A DNA stretch of 64,000 nt from JBBTCX01 sp964494205 (GCA_964494205.1 CAZBRD010000002.1:124001-188000); one strand, 5' to 3'. Numbered from the stretch's first letter, positions 38,090 through 46,664 are shown. Made by a program: numbers and translations. Notes: generated by a model from the sequence alone, not told the origin.

Positions 38090-39451
38090 TTATTCAAGCA
38101 ACAACTTCGTCGGCATCTCAAGGAACTCGATGATGTCGCGTGTGAACCGCGCGGAGTTGGCTCCGTCCGTCGCACGATGATCGAACGACAGGTTCACTGG
38201 CATCATCGTCTTTTCCGCCAGTTGTCCGTTGCGAAGGTATGGCACCTGCTTCGAACGACTCAGCCCAAGAATGGCGACTTCAGGGAAATTGATGATCGGC
38301 GTTGAGAATGTTCCGCCGAGAGCGCCGACGTTTGTGATCGTAAACGTGCCGCCGCGAAGATCGTCAATCGAAAACTGATTCGCGCGGGCACGATCGGACA
38401 TTGCTTTCAACGCATCGCCGATACCGCGTAACGAAAGCTGATCCGCATTGCGAATCACAGGAACCACGAGGCCGCGCTCTGTGTCAACCGCGATGCCCAC
38501 GTTTATATAGTCCTTGTAAATGATCTGCCCACCCTGATCGTCAAAGCTCGAATTAAAAATCGGGTGCCGACGGAGTGCGATGCACAGCGCCCGAATTACG
38601 AACGCCATCACCGTCAGTTTGGGATTGTTGTCCGTAGCTTCGTTCAGTTGCTTGCGCACCTTTTCGAGTTCGGTGATGTCAGCCTCATCGCCATGCGTCA
38701 CGTGCGGAATCGTGTAGGCGGATCGCGCCATCTGCGCGGCGATGGTCTTGCGAATCTGCGACAATGGTACGCGACGAACCGATCCCCACTTGTCGGCGTC
38801 CACAATGCCGCCAACCGGACCCGTGGGCACATGCGGTCGCGGCTGCGGAGCTGCGGTAGCCGACGAAGTCGGCGCGGAACCGCGTGCTGGAGCGGACGAT
38901 TGACCACCACCTGCCGAATGTCGATCAAGGTCTTCCTTGGTAATACGACCGCCCGGCCCACTGCCGTTGACTGTGTCTATATCGATTCCCATCTCGCGAG
39001 CGAGTTTTCTAATCGCCGGTGCAGCCGGTGCTGACGTTCGATTGTTTCCACCAGCCGCAGGCGCTTCGGTCCGATGCGCTACCGGCGCTGGAGCCGGAGC
39101 GGGCGCAGGTCGTGCTGGCGGGGGAGGTGTAGCTGCAGCAGGTTTGGCTTGTGCAGGCGGTGGTGCAGCTTCCACCTTGGCAGGTGCAGCCGCAGCCGTC
39201 TTGGTTCCACCCGCGCCATCATCAAACGTCACCACAACCTGACCGACGTTGACCGTCTGCCCTTCTTTTACGTGCACATTCGTCGCCACGCCGGAATACG
39301 GTGACGGAATCTCAACGGCCGCCTTATCCGTCTCGACCTCCATCAAATACTGATCTTCAGCTACGTTGTCACCGGGCTTGATCAAAACGCGAACGATTTG
39401 AGCTTCGGCGATCCCTTCGCCGAGGTCAGGTAGACGGAATTCACGAGGCAT
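38090..39451 (-). CDS. pdhC: Pyruvate dehydrogenase E2 (dihydrolipoyl acetyltransferase)
   Basis: 453 residues. One N-terminal lipoyl domain carries the lipoylated lysine K43 in VETDKAAVEI. A long Ala/Pro-rich flexible linker follows, then a peripheral-subunit binding domain (IRKLAREMGIDIDTVNGSGP), a second Ser/Ala linker and the catalytic domain ending with FDHRATDGANSARF (His and Asp of the CAT-type active site). Acetyl groups move from the E1 site to CoA. Downstream of E1beta and upstream of E3 in the same block. A branched-chain 2-oxoacid assignment is possible. Confidence 0.93.
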   Translation of the reverse strand: MPREFRLPDLGEGIAEAQIVRVLIKPGDNVAEDQYLMEVETDKAAVEIPSPYSGVATNVHVKEGQTVNVGQVVVTFDDGAGGTKTAAAAPAKVEAAPPPAQAKPAAATPPPPARPAPAPAPAPVAHRTEAPAAGGNNRTSAPAAPAIRKLAREMGIDIDTVNGSGPGGRITKEDLDRHSAGGGQSSAPARGSAPTSSATAAPQPRPHVPTGPVGGIVDADKWGSVRRVPLSQIRKTIAAQMARSAYTIPHVTHGDEADITELEKVRKQLNEATDNNPKLTVMAFVIRALCIALRRHPIFNSSFDDQGGQIIYKDYINVGIAVDTERGLVVPVIRNADQLSLRGIGDALKAMSDRARANQFSIDDLRGGTFTITNVGALGGTFSTPIINFPEVAILGLSRSKQVPYLRNGQLAEKTMMPVNLSFDHRATDGANSARFTRDIIEFLEMPTKLLLE

Positions 39452-39528
39452 GCAAAAACTCCGGGATTAGTGAATGTCGAATTAAGAAAGCGAGGTTTGA
39501 TATTCGCTATTCGACATTCATCATTCTT
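39452..39528. repeat. Intergenic inverted repeat (E1beta-E2 spacer)
   Basis: GAATGTCGAAT and ATTCGACATTC are perfect 11-base complements within the spacer and can fold into a stem-loop. The same words recur in other gene gaps of the window. Confidence 0.5.
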
Positions 39529-40509
39529 TCAAAACGCCAGCACCTCACGTGCGGCGTGGGTTACCCGATCCGCATTGGGCATGAACGCCTTCTCGCGGGC
39601 GAAATACGGAAACTGCACGTCGTATCCAGTCAACCGCCGGACCGGAGCGTGCAGGTGCATTAACGATTTCTCGACAACTCGCGCGACGACTTCGGACGCG
39701 ACACTGCAGGTTCGCGGGCCTTCCTGAATGACAACCGCTCGGCCGGTCTTCGCCACCGAGTCCGCGATCGTCTTCGTGTCCAGTGGCTTCAACGTCAGCA
39801 GATCGACGACTTCAACCGAAACTTTGTCCTGCTCTTCGAGGTTCTCTGCCGCTTCAAGAGTGGCACGCATCATTGCGCCGAACGAAATCAGAGTGATGTC
39901 GTTCCCTTGTCTGACGACTTGCGCCTTGCCAAGCTCCATCGTCTCCGGTTCATCCGGCACTTCTTCGCGGAACGCGCGATAGAGCAACTTCGGTTCGTAG
40001 AAAATCACCGGGTCCGGGTCCCAGATCGACGCCAGCAATAACGCCCGCGCATTACGCGGCGTTGATGGAATGACCATCTTCAATCCTGGCGTATGTGCGT
40101 AGTAAGCTTCGCGACTCTCGCTGTGATGCTCTACCGCGCGAATACCGCCGCCCGAAGGCATGCGCACCACCATCGGCAGGCCGAACCGGCCGCGCGTCCG
40201 ATTGCGAAACCGCGACATGTGCTGCTCAACCTGATGGAAGCCTTGATAGTCGAAACCCGCGAATTGAATCTCCGCAACTGGCTTCAAACCATACAGTGCC
40301 ATTCCGATCGCGCCACCGATGATCGCGCCTTCCGCAAGTGGAGTATCAATCACGCGATTCGGGCCATACCGCTTGAGCAGGTCCGCCGTGACGCGGAATA
40401 CGCCTTCATCCTGGCCAATGTCCTGTCCCAACAGCACGACGGTATCATCCGTGCGCAGAGCATCGTCCATCGCACGGTTAAGAGCCTGAACCATCGTCAT
40501 CTGAGGCAT
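39529..40509 (-). CDS. pdhB: Pyruvate dehydrogenase E1 beta subunit
   Basis: 326 residues. The beta subunit of the heterotetrameric E1 2-oxoacid dehydrogenase, with the thiamine-diphosphate-facing segment LLGQDIGQDEGVFRVTADLL, the RVIDTPLAEGAIIGGAIGMA stretch, VVIQEGPRTCSVASEVVARV and the C-terminal VRRLTGYDVQFPYFA. The length is normal. It lies between E1alpha and E2, separated from E1alpha by a 111-base spacer with several hairpins. The substrate (pyruvate or branched-chain) cannot be settled from sequence alone. Confidence 0.95.
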   Translation of the reverse strand: MPQMTMVQALNRAMDDALRTDDTVVLLGQDIGQDEGVFRVTADLLKRYGPNRVIDTPLAEGAIIGGAIGMALYGLKPVAEIQFAGFDYQGFHQVEQHMSRFRNRTRGRFGLPMVVRMPSGGGIRAVEHHSESREAYYAHTPGLKMVIPSTPRNARALLLASIWDPDPVIFYEPKLLYRAFREEVPDEPETMELGKAQVVRQGNDITLISFGAMMRATLEAAENLEEQDKVSVEVVDLLTLKPLDTKTIADSVAKTGRAVVIQEGPRTCSVASEVVARVVEKSLMHLHAPVRRLTGYDVQFPYFAREKAFMPNADRVTHAAREVLAF

Positions 40510-40620
40510 ATCGGAGTCTCATATGTGGGACCGATCTTCAATCGGTCACCATGTAGGGCGGGTTTCACCCGCCGTTTCAAACCATGATGTTCAAGTGACG
40601 GGTGACACCCGCCTGCCATT
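40510..40620. repeat. Cluster of three hairpins (E1alpha-E1beta spacer)
   Basis: GACCGAT/ATCGGTC (40528-40546), GGCGGG/CCCGCC (40558-40574) and GACGGGTG/CACCCGC (near 40598-40613) are three inverted repeats in 111 bases. GTAGGGCGGG resembles the hairpin at 9487. They may stabilise or weaken the mRNA between the two E1 genes. Confidence 0.6.
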
Positions 40621-41718
40621 TCAATGCGTCTTACCAACGCCTTCGCGCGCCAGCGCCGCCTTGTATTCTTCTCGCTGCTCGATCAACTCATCTGGCAGCG
40701 TTTTGTACATGTAGTCGAAGCACGCAAGCGGATCAACTTCGCGATTGGCTTCATAACGCTCGACCGCACCAGCCACTTCCGCCAGCACATCTTTCTCTAT
40801 TTCGTCGATCAGTTTCTGATTCAACACGCCGCGCTTCACAAGGTAATCTCGATAGCGCGGAATTGGATCAAGTTTTTCCCACTTGGCGACTTCGTCGTTC
40901 GAGCGATACTTGGTTGGATCATCAGCCGTTGTGTGAACGCTAAGACGATAAGTCACAGCCTCAATCAGCGTCGGTCCACCGCCAGATTTCGCTCGATCGA
41001 ACGCCTCTTTCGTGGCCGAATACACCGCCAACGCGTCATTGCCGTCAACCTGAATACCATTGAACCCATACGCGATTGACTTCTGTGCGATGGTTTCCGA
41101 CTTCGTTTGCGCCTCGCGCGGAATCGAAATCGCCCACTGGTTATTCTGCACGAAGAAAACGACGGGAAGGTTGTAAACACCGGCGAAGTTCATTGACTCA
41201 TGGAAGTCGCCTTCGCTCGTCCCTCCGTCGCCGAGATAGCAAAGGACGGCGTGCTTATCGCCGCGAATCTTCATGCCCCACGCAATCCCCATCGCGTGCG
41301 GACACTGACTCGCGATCGGCACCGCGATCGGCAGATCGCGACAACCCTCTGGTGGTTCGCAGCCTTCCTCGTACCCACCCCAGAATTGCAGGATGCGCTC
41401 CAGCGGCCAACCGCGATGATAGAACGCACCCGGCTCGCGAAACGCGGGAATCATCCAGTCTTCTTTTTCAAGCACGATGACCGAAGCACAGTGCGATGCT
41501 TCCTGCCCGCGACACGGCCCATACGTGCCGATTCGTCCCTGCCGCTGCATGTTGATGCACCGCTCGTCGAGCCGCCGCGCAAGCTGCATCAAGCGGTACA
41601 AGTAGATCGAACGATCGGCATTCAGCTTCGGGTCGAGCTTTTCATCAAGCTTGCCCCCGCCGTCCAAAATGGACAGATACTCTACCTTTTCTTTTGTCTT
41701 GATAGTCGTTCGCGGCAC
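40621..41718 (-). CDS. pdhA: Pyruvate dehydrogenase E1 alpha subunit
   Basis: 365 residues. It holds the thiamine-diphosphate-binding GDGGTSEGDFHESMNFA motif, preceded by the strand KHAVLCYLGDGG and followed by VFFVQNNQWAISIPREAQT and the phosphorylation-loop region (YRLSVHTTADDPTKYR). E1alpha and E1beta together decarboxylate the 2-oxoacid and reductively acetylate the E2 lipoyl group. It is the first gene of the block E1alpha-E1beta-E2-E3-tilS-GT-AsmA. A divergent AT-richer gene starts 217 bases upstream. Confidence 0.95.
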   Translation of the reverse strand: MPRTTIKTKEKVEYLSILDGGGKLDEKLDPKLNADRSIYLYRLMQLARRLDERCINMQRQGRIGTYGPCRGQEASHCASVIVLEKEDWMIPAFREPGAFYHRGWPLERILQFWGGYEEGCEPPEGCRDLPIAVPIASQCPHAMGIAWGMKIRGDKHAVLCYLGDGGTSEGDFHESMNFAGVYNLPVVFFVQNNQWAISIPREAQTKSETIAQKSIAYGFNGIQVDGNDALAVYSATKEAFDRAKSGGGPTLIEAVTYRLSVHTTADDPTKYRSNDEVAKWEKLDPIPRYRDYLVKRGVLNQKLIDEIEKDVLAEVAGAVERYEANREVDPLACFDYMYKTLPDELIEQREEYKAALAREGVGKTH

Positions 41719-41934
41719 AGGTGCAATTTCCCTTTAAGCCAAGCCGATTTCCGCCCCAAAGCCAGGGGATCGCTTATTCGGCGTGAGCTTAGTGGGCAAT
41801 TAGAATCTCGACAAGTACACCATCATTGCTGACTCTTTGGAACTTAAGGTATAGTCGAATCACGCACTTGGTGCCTATTAACCAAGCCAGTGTAGCCGTG
41901 CACAAACGATAATCTAGGCAGTAGAAGTAGTCCG

Positions 41935-42954
41935 ATGCCTACGCTAGCCGAATTCTGGAAATCGCAACCTTCCTCACTGATAGGGAAGACATTTCAACAA
42001 GTGATAACATTTGCCGGAGACGGTCGGCTCCTGGACGGTAACCGTACGTCCGAAGAATTGCGTGAGTGGCTCAGTCTTATTCCACTTTCAGTACTTCGCT
42101 CAGGCCTTGAAGAGTGCCTTGACGGGAAATTCGAAGGGAGTCCATTCGCTCTTCAAGATTGCACAAACGAAATTGGCGCGCGACTTGGCTACACGATTGA
42201 ACACGGACTTTACCGCGGCAAGAAAGGAAGTACGGGCAACGACGGTTTATGGACTGCGTCAGATCATCATGCGATCCTAGTTGAAGTAAAGACAACAGAC
42301 GCTTATCGCATCAACCTAGATACGCTTGCAGGTTACCGTGAGAAGCTCATCTTGGATCAACGAATTCTTCCCCAAAAATCGTCGATTCTGATTGCAGTTG
42401 GCAGAGAAGATACGGGAGACCTTGAAGCACAAATTCGCGGATCTCGTCATGCATGGGATATTCGACTCATAAGCCTTGATGCTTTACTGCGACTCGCAGA
42501 GGTTAAAGAGGAATTTAGCGATGCTTCGACAAGTAACAAAATAGACCAGCTGTTGAGACCAGTCGAATATACAAGAGTCGATAGTATTGTTGATCTCTTG
42601 TTCGCAGCAAAGAAAGAGATCGAGGCCAATGAGCCGATCGTTCCTCCCCCAGAAATCGGCAAGCCAGAAATACAGACGGCGAAACTAGAGGCCAATATTG
42701 AAGAGGCTCGTGAAGTTGCCGTGCGCTTTATTGGCGAGAAACTAGGCTGCAAGTTCAACAGAAGGGGACGTGCGACACGATTAGCCGAGGATGGGCAAAT
42801 TCGACTAGTTTGCTTGGCATCACAACGGTATAGCAAATCAGACACCGCAGTTACTTACTGTACGGCTTCACGCCAGCTCAGCGCAGATTTTTGGACGAGG
42901 GCTTACGAAGTTGGGTGGGATTGGTTTCCGCTGACTCTGGAAAGACTCTTCTGA
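41935..42954 (+). CDS. PD-(D/E)XK nuclease-like protein, N-terminal part (frameshifted gene)
   Basis: 339 residues. Around residues 102-128 the segment STGNDGLWTASD then ILVEVKTTDAYR fits a PD-(D/E)XK nuclease core (Asp, then Glu-x-Lys). A second region near 240-310 (EEAREVAVRFIGEKLGCKF) begins a separate C-terminal domain that is interrupted by a frameshift: this frame stops at 42954, while the expected continuation (YLLYGFTPAQRRFLDEGL) is read in another frame from about 42834. The DNA is more AT-rich than the flanking genes and was probably acquired. It diverges from the E1alpha gene. The function (restriction or DNA binding) is inferred. Confidence 0.6.
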   Translation: MPTLAEFWKSQPSSLIGKTFQQVITFAGDGRLLDGNRTSEELREWLSLIPLSVLRSGLEECLDGKFEGSPFALQDCTNEIGARLGYTIEHGLYRGKKGSTGNDGLWTASDHHAILVEVKTTDAYRINLDTLAGYREKLILDQRILPQKSSILIAVGREDTGDLEAQIRGSRHAWDIRLISLDALLRLAEVKEEFSDASTSNKIDQLLRPVEYTRVDSIVDLLFAAKKEIEANEPIVPPPEIGKPEIQTAKLEANIEEAREVAVRFIGEKLGCKFNRRGRATRLAEDGQIRLVCLASQRYSKSDTAVTYCTASRQLSADFWTRAYEVGWDWFPLTLERLF

Positions 42955-43136
42955 TTGATTGGGCCAGATTTAGACAGTGGCTTCCTGAGTTACTCAAGAC
43001 TCCGCCGACAGCAGAGGATGAAGCCGATATCCGTCATTGGCACGTTTATTATAACGTGGCTGGGGATAGTGTTGATCTAATGCGAGGCGGTGGCGGCGTT
43101 CTAGCTGACCTATCAGAGTTTATGATTGCAAAGTAG
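42834..43136 (+). pseudogene. C-terminal fragment of the frameshifted nuclease-like gene
   Basis: This frame is open from 42834 to the stop at 43136 and reads HRSYLLYGFTPAQRRFLDEG, then LLIDWARFRQWLPELL, HWHVYYNVAG and LADLSEFMIAK. That is the pattern of a C-terminal domain often seen on restriction-type proteins (aromatic motif, I-W-F strand, H-W-H strand). It continues the protein encoded at 41935 in a frame one base earlier, so a one-base loss (or two-base gain) between about 42834 and 42957 explains the split. A sequencing error is the alternative. Confidence 0.6.
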
Positions 43137-43170
43137 CTCAGATTTTGATTTGAAGAAACAGGAGCAAACC

Positions 43171-44355
43171 ATGAGCAAGGTTCGAGTTCTGGTCGGCACA
43201 AAAAAGGGCGCGTTCATCCTCACATCCGACGGCCAGCGCCAGAAGTGGACGGTCGATGGACCGCACTTCGCCGGCTGGGAAGTCTATCACATGAAGGGCT
43301 CGCCCGTTGATCCAAACCGCATCTACGCTTCGCAAACCAGCGGCTGGTTTGGCCAGATCATTCAACGTTCCGATGACGGCGGCAATACATGGCATCAACC
43401 CGGCACTCCCGCCGGCGAACCGACCACCACGCCCGAGGGCATGCCCAAGGGTGAGAGCAATAAGTTCGTCTACGACACGTCGCCTCAAACCGGCGCACCC
43501 ATGACCACGCACCAGTTCTACGACGGCACGCAGCACCCGTGGGAATTTAAACGCGTCTGGCACATCGAGCCTTCGCTTTCCGACCCTGACACAGCCTACG
43601 CGGGCGTCGAGGACGCAGCCATCTTTCGCACGACAGACGGCGGCAAATCTTGGCACGAGCTTTCCGGCCTTCGTGGTCATGGCACCGGTCCGCAATGGCA
43701 ACCCGGTGCGGGCGGCATGGGCCTGCACACGATCACCATCGACCCGAAAAATCACAACCGTATCTGGGGCGCGATCTCAGCCGCAGGCGTCTTCCGCACC
43801 GACGACGCAGGCAAAACCTGGGCTCCAAAAAATCGCGGCCTCACCTCGCAATATCTTCCTGATCCCAACGTCGAAGTCGGCTTCTGCGTGCATCGCATCG
43901 CGCTAAACGGCGCGAAGCCCGACACGCTCTTCATGCAACTTCACTGGCACGTCTGCCGCAGTGACGACGCGGGCGACACGTGGCGAAAAGTCAGCGGCAA
44001 TCTGCCAACCGACTTCGGCTTCCCGATCGACGTCCACGCCCACGAGCCGGAAACGGTCTACGTCGTTCCGATCAAGAGCGACTCCGAACACTATCCGCCC
44101 GAAGGCAAGCTCCGCGTCTACCGCAGCCGCGTCGGCGGCAACGATTGGGAGCCGCTCACCAACGGTCTCCCGCAAAGCGACTGCTACGTCAACGTCCTCC
44201 GCGACGCGATGGCCGTCGACAAACTCCAACCCTGCGGCGTCTACTTCGGCACCACCGGCGGCCAAGTCTACGCATCCGCCAACAGCGGCGATTCATGGGC
44301 CCCGATCGTTCGCGACTTGCCGGCGGTGTTGAGCGTGGAAGTGCAGACGATTTGA
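43171..44355 (+). CDS. BNR/Asp-box beta-propeller protein (sialidase-like)
   Basis: About 394 residues from the ATG at 43171 (AGGAGC ten bases upstream). At least five Asp-box motifs S/T-x-D-x-G-x-T-W occur, for example RSDDGGNTWHQPG, RTTDGGKSWHELSG, RTDDAGKTWAPKN and RSDDAGDTWRKVSG, giving a BNR-type propeller. No signal peptide is apparent (MSKVRVLVGTKKGAFIL), so it is probably cytoplasmic. Similar proteins are often neighbours of a MoaD-like gene; here that gene (46335) is 2 kb away with two unrelated genes between. The catalytic residues of true sialidases are not evident, so the function is unknown. Confidence 0.85.
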   Translation: MSKVRVLVGTKKGAFILTSDGQRQKWTVDGPHFAGWEVYHMKGSPVDPNRIYASQTSGWFGQIIQRSDDGGNTWHQPGTPAGEPTTTPEGMPKGESNKFVYDTSPQTGAPMTTHQFYDGTQHPWEFKRVWHIEPSLSDPDTAYAGVEDAAIFRTTDGGKSWHELSGLRGHGTGPQWQPGAGGMGLHTITIDPKNHNRIWGAISAAGVFRTDDAGKTWAPKNRGLTSQYLPDPNVEVGFCVHRIALNGAKPDTLFMQLHWHVCRSDDAGDTWRKVSGNLPTDFGFPIDVHAHEPETVYVVPIKSDSEHYPPEGKLRVYRSRVGGNDWEPLTNGLPQSDCYVNVLRDAMAVDKLQPCGVYFGTTGGQVYASANSGDSWAPIVRDLPAVLSVEVQTI

Positions 44356-44378
44356 ACCTGCCATTGGGCGTTTAAGTG

Positions 44379-44840
44379 ATGAAACAAAAATCAACGGAAA
44401 AACTGAGCACTACTCTAACGGGGATTTCGGGTGAGTATTTCGTGGCTGCCGAATTATCGCGACATGGATTTATCGCTGCGATTACGCTCAGAAATACTCG
44501 TGGAATCGATATCTTGGTGTCTCGCCCGAGAGGAAAGAAGTCTGCTGCAATCCAAGTGAAAGCCATGCAGGACGCGCGCGGTACTTGGCTTCTTAATAAG
44601 AGTGATGAAACTCCAAAAGGGGAGAATCACTATTACGTTTTTGTAGACCTCAATGGCGTGAATGGGCATCCGGACTATTTCATTGTGGAGGGTAACGTCG
44701 TTGCCAAGTGGTGCGCCGAGAGCCACCAGAAATGGCTCAAAGGAACAAAGCGAGATGGCGGAGCTCGAAAGGACTCAACAATCAGAAATTTCAGTCCATC
44801 TATTGAGCACCACAACCGATGGAATCGGATTAAGGTTTGA
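44379..44840 (+). CDS. Small PD-(D/E)XK-like protein
   Basis: 153 residues. TGISGEYFVAAELSRHGFIA opens the domain, followed by NTRGIDILVSRPRGKKSAAI and QVKAMQD, a G-x-D...Q-x-K arrangement that fits a PD-(D/E)XK-type nuclease core. LNKSDETPKGENHYYVFVDL and PDYFIVEGNVVAKWC complete the fold. I know such short proteins in many bacteria but not their role. The DNA is AT-richer than its neighbours, and it sits between the BNR-propeller gene and the MoaD-like gene, suggesting insertion. The ATG at 44379 is preferred to the adjacent GTG at 44376. Confidence 0.65.
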   Translation: MKQKSTEKLSTTLTGISGEYFVAAELSRHGFIAAITLRNTRGIDILVSRPRGKKSAAIQVKAMQDARGTWLLNKSDETPKGENHYYVFVDLNGVNGHPDYFIVEGNVVAKWCAESHQKWLKGTKRDGGARKDSTIRNFSPSIEHHNRWNRIKV

Positions 44841-44874
44841 CAAGTCGATAAGACCAACGTGACTTCATCGGCCA

Positions 44875-44904
44875 ACGCACGCGGTGCAAAAGCACCGCGT
44901 GCGT
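44875..44904. terminator. 13-pair perfect hairpin between convergent genes
   Basis: ACGCACGCGGTGC, loop AAAA, GCACCGCGTGCGT. It separates the convergent small nuclease-like gene and the Cys-rich gene. No T-run follows on the plus strand, so it may be a bidirectional block or a REP-like element. Confidence 0.6.
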
Positions 44905-44931
44905 GCCAAATAACCACGATCAAACCAGTGT

Positions 44932-45807
44932 TTAGTGCGTACCAACCACCTGAATGCAATCACTCGCCGCGATCGGCGTTCCATCAAGCAGATTCGCCTG
45001 CAAGGTCAGTTGCACTGTCGTCCCGGGCGAGAAGGCCTCAAGGAAGAATGCGGCTACAACGTCTTCTGTGTAGAACTTCATGCGAAGGTCCAGCTTGCCA
45101 TCGCCGCCCAGCGCGTGACATGCGCACGGTTCATCAAAAAGCGGCGTTGCCAAATCCTGCAATGCAACGGTCGACGCGATTGGCGCAACAGGCGATCCGA
45201 CCTCGTCAGCCCGAACCAATCGCAACGACGAATGATCCACCTGCGAAGGATTGAATGAGGCCGTCCCCACCAGTGCTACGATCACGTAGTTTCGCTTTTG
45301 AACATTGACCGGATTCGGGCAGAGTCCTGGCTTGATATCCAGCAGAGCGCCGCATTCCCCTTCGTGCACACAGGCTCCCGAATTTGGATTACAGGTGTCT
45401 TCGGTGCATGAGTTCCCGTCGTCGCAGTTTATCGGTTCATGAACACAAGTATTGCAATTAGGCGACGCACAGGAATCCATCGTGCAAGGATTTTCGTCAT
45501 CACATCCAGCGTTCTCTGAGAAACAGACTCCATTTACGCAAAAGTCGGCCGTGTTGGGGTTCCCATCATCGCACGGAATTGGCTCAAAGAAACAACCGGT
45601 GCCATCGCAGGAATCCACCGTGCATAGATCGTCGTCGTCACAAAGCTGCTCCTCATGGAAGCAGACTTCGTCCTCGCACGTGTCTGTTGTGCAGGGGTTG
45701 GCGTCGTTGCAGTCTTCGCTGCTCGAACACACTTCGACTTGGGCCCACGATTTCGGGACAGCCAATCCCAGAAAGAAACACAAGCCCACCTTTCCGAATC
45801 GTTGCAT
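44932..45807 (-). CDS. Secreted Cys-rich repeat protein
   Basis: 291 residues. A signal peptide (VGLCFFLGLAVPKSWA) precedes about five repeats with the theme C-x-D-x-N-P-C-T-x-D-x-C, such as DCNDANPCTTDTC, DDENPCTMDSC and DDGNSCTEDTC, like the Cys-rich repeats of slime-mould extracellular proteins. After residue ~155 a different domain begins (LLDIKPGLCPNPVNVQKRN and VALVGTASFNPSQVDHSSLR), of a kind I recall from secreted planctomycete proteins. The disulfide-rich repeats suggest an extracellular adhesive or structural role, inferred only. It stands alone on the minus strand. Confidence 0.8.
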   Translation of the reverse strand: MQRFGKVGLCFFLGLAVPKSWAQVEVCSSSEDCNDANPCTTDTCEDEVCFHEEQLCDDDDLCTVDSCDGTGCFFEPIPCDDGNPNTADFCVNGVCFSENAGCDDENPCTMDSCASPNCNTCVHEPINCDDGNSCTEDTCNPNSGACVHEGECGALLDIKPGLCPNPVNVQKRNYVIVALVGTASFNPSQVDHSSLRLVRADEVGSPVAPIASTVALQDLATPLFDEPCACHALGGDGKLDLRMKFYTEDVVAAFFLEAFSPGTTVQLTLQANLLDGTPIAASDCIQVVGTH

Positions 45808-46334
45808 GGTGCACTCCTTGGATTACGGAGGGAAATGAAGTCGACTCGAGGCGTGTAGTCCCTCCATCCCAACACGTCTCATGAATACCGTTCAGAGAAT
45901 CCGCGCGATCCGAAACTCGAATCGTTGCTCTCTGAATTCCTCGGACATTGAAGAGCGCCACATAATGGTAGAATTACGCCCGGTAACGCCGGGCAGATTA
46001 TTAGGCATGACATAACCGCGATTCGAGTATCTCATAGTGTCGGCCCAGGGTAGAACCTACGATTCAATCGCGCGTGAAGTGTTAAGGCTGATTCAATCAG
46101 GCCAAGAAGCGAGATTGTTCGGATAACCCCGATGTCGCGCGACACAGACACAAGGCGTAAGAAGACTCAGTCGTGTTTTGCAGGCTCTGGAAACAGAGTG
46201 CGGAGGATGTGAAGTCCGAGTACTGCATCGCGACGAATTCCGGGACCGAATACCGTCGCTACTCCGAACTCTGCCTACTCGCTAAACTCTTGCCCAAACT
46301 AGCAGTCGGAGGACGTTCACATGGTAACGGACGT
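45808..46334. other. Gap upstream of the MoaD-like gene
   Basis: About 530 bases without a convincing gene. The minus-strand promoter of the Cys-rich gene must lie near 45810-45900. A small hairpin (GCCCGG-TAACG-CCGGGC, 45978-45994) is present. The plus-strand reading frame before the MoaD-like ATG (46173-46334) stays open but shows no recognisable domain. Confidence 0.4.
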
Positions 46335-46640
46335 ATGATCCATCGGATTAGAGTGATTCTTCCGTTCCATCTTCGGAATCTCGCGCAAGCTGGCGAGGAG
46401 GTCGAGCTCAGTTTCGAAGGCCCCGCCACTTTTTGTTCAGTGCTCGATTCGCTCGAAGACAAGTTCCCCATGCTGCGCGGCACCATCCGCGACCATGTGA
46501 CCAAACAGCGCCGACCGTTCATCCGCTACTTCGCGTGCCGGCGCGACTACTCGCACGATCCGCCCGAAACAATGCTACCTGCCGAAGTGTTAGACGGTGC
46601 TGAACCATTCAGAATCGTCGGCGCTATTGCCGGCGGTTAG
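46335..46640 (+). CDS. MoaD/ThiS-like small ubiquitin-fold protein
   Basis: About 101 residues from the ATG at 46335. IRVILPFHLRNLAQAGEEVE opens a beta-grasp fold, FCSVLDSLEDKFPMLRGTIR is the central helix, and the C-terminus is GAIAGG, ending with the Gly-Gly pair that MoaD and ThiS proteins need for adenylation and thiocarboxylate formation. It is longer than classical MoaD (about 80). In many genomes such a gene directly follows a BNR-propeller gene like the one at 43171 (from memory). The cofactor pathway it serves is unknown. Confidence 0.8.
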   Translation: MIHRIRVILPFHLRNLAQAGEEVELSFEGPATFCSVLDSLEDKFPMLRGTIRDHVTKQRRPFIRYFACRRDYSHDPPETMLPAEVLDGAEPFRIVGAIAGG

Positions 46641-46664
46641 CTTGATTGGCCCACTTAACTCTAT

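Noticed and set aside
42834..42960. Programmed ribosomal frameshift in the nuclease-like gene
   Set aside because: No slippery heptamer or stimulating hairpin is visible near the frame change, so a mutation or sequencing error is simpler.
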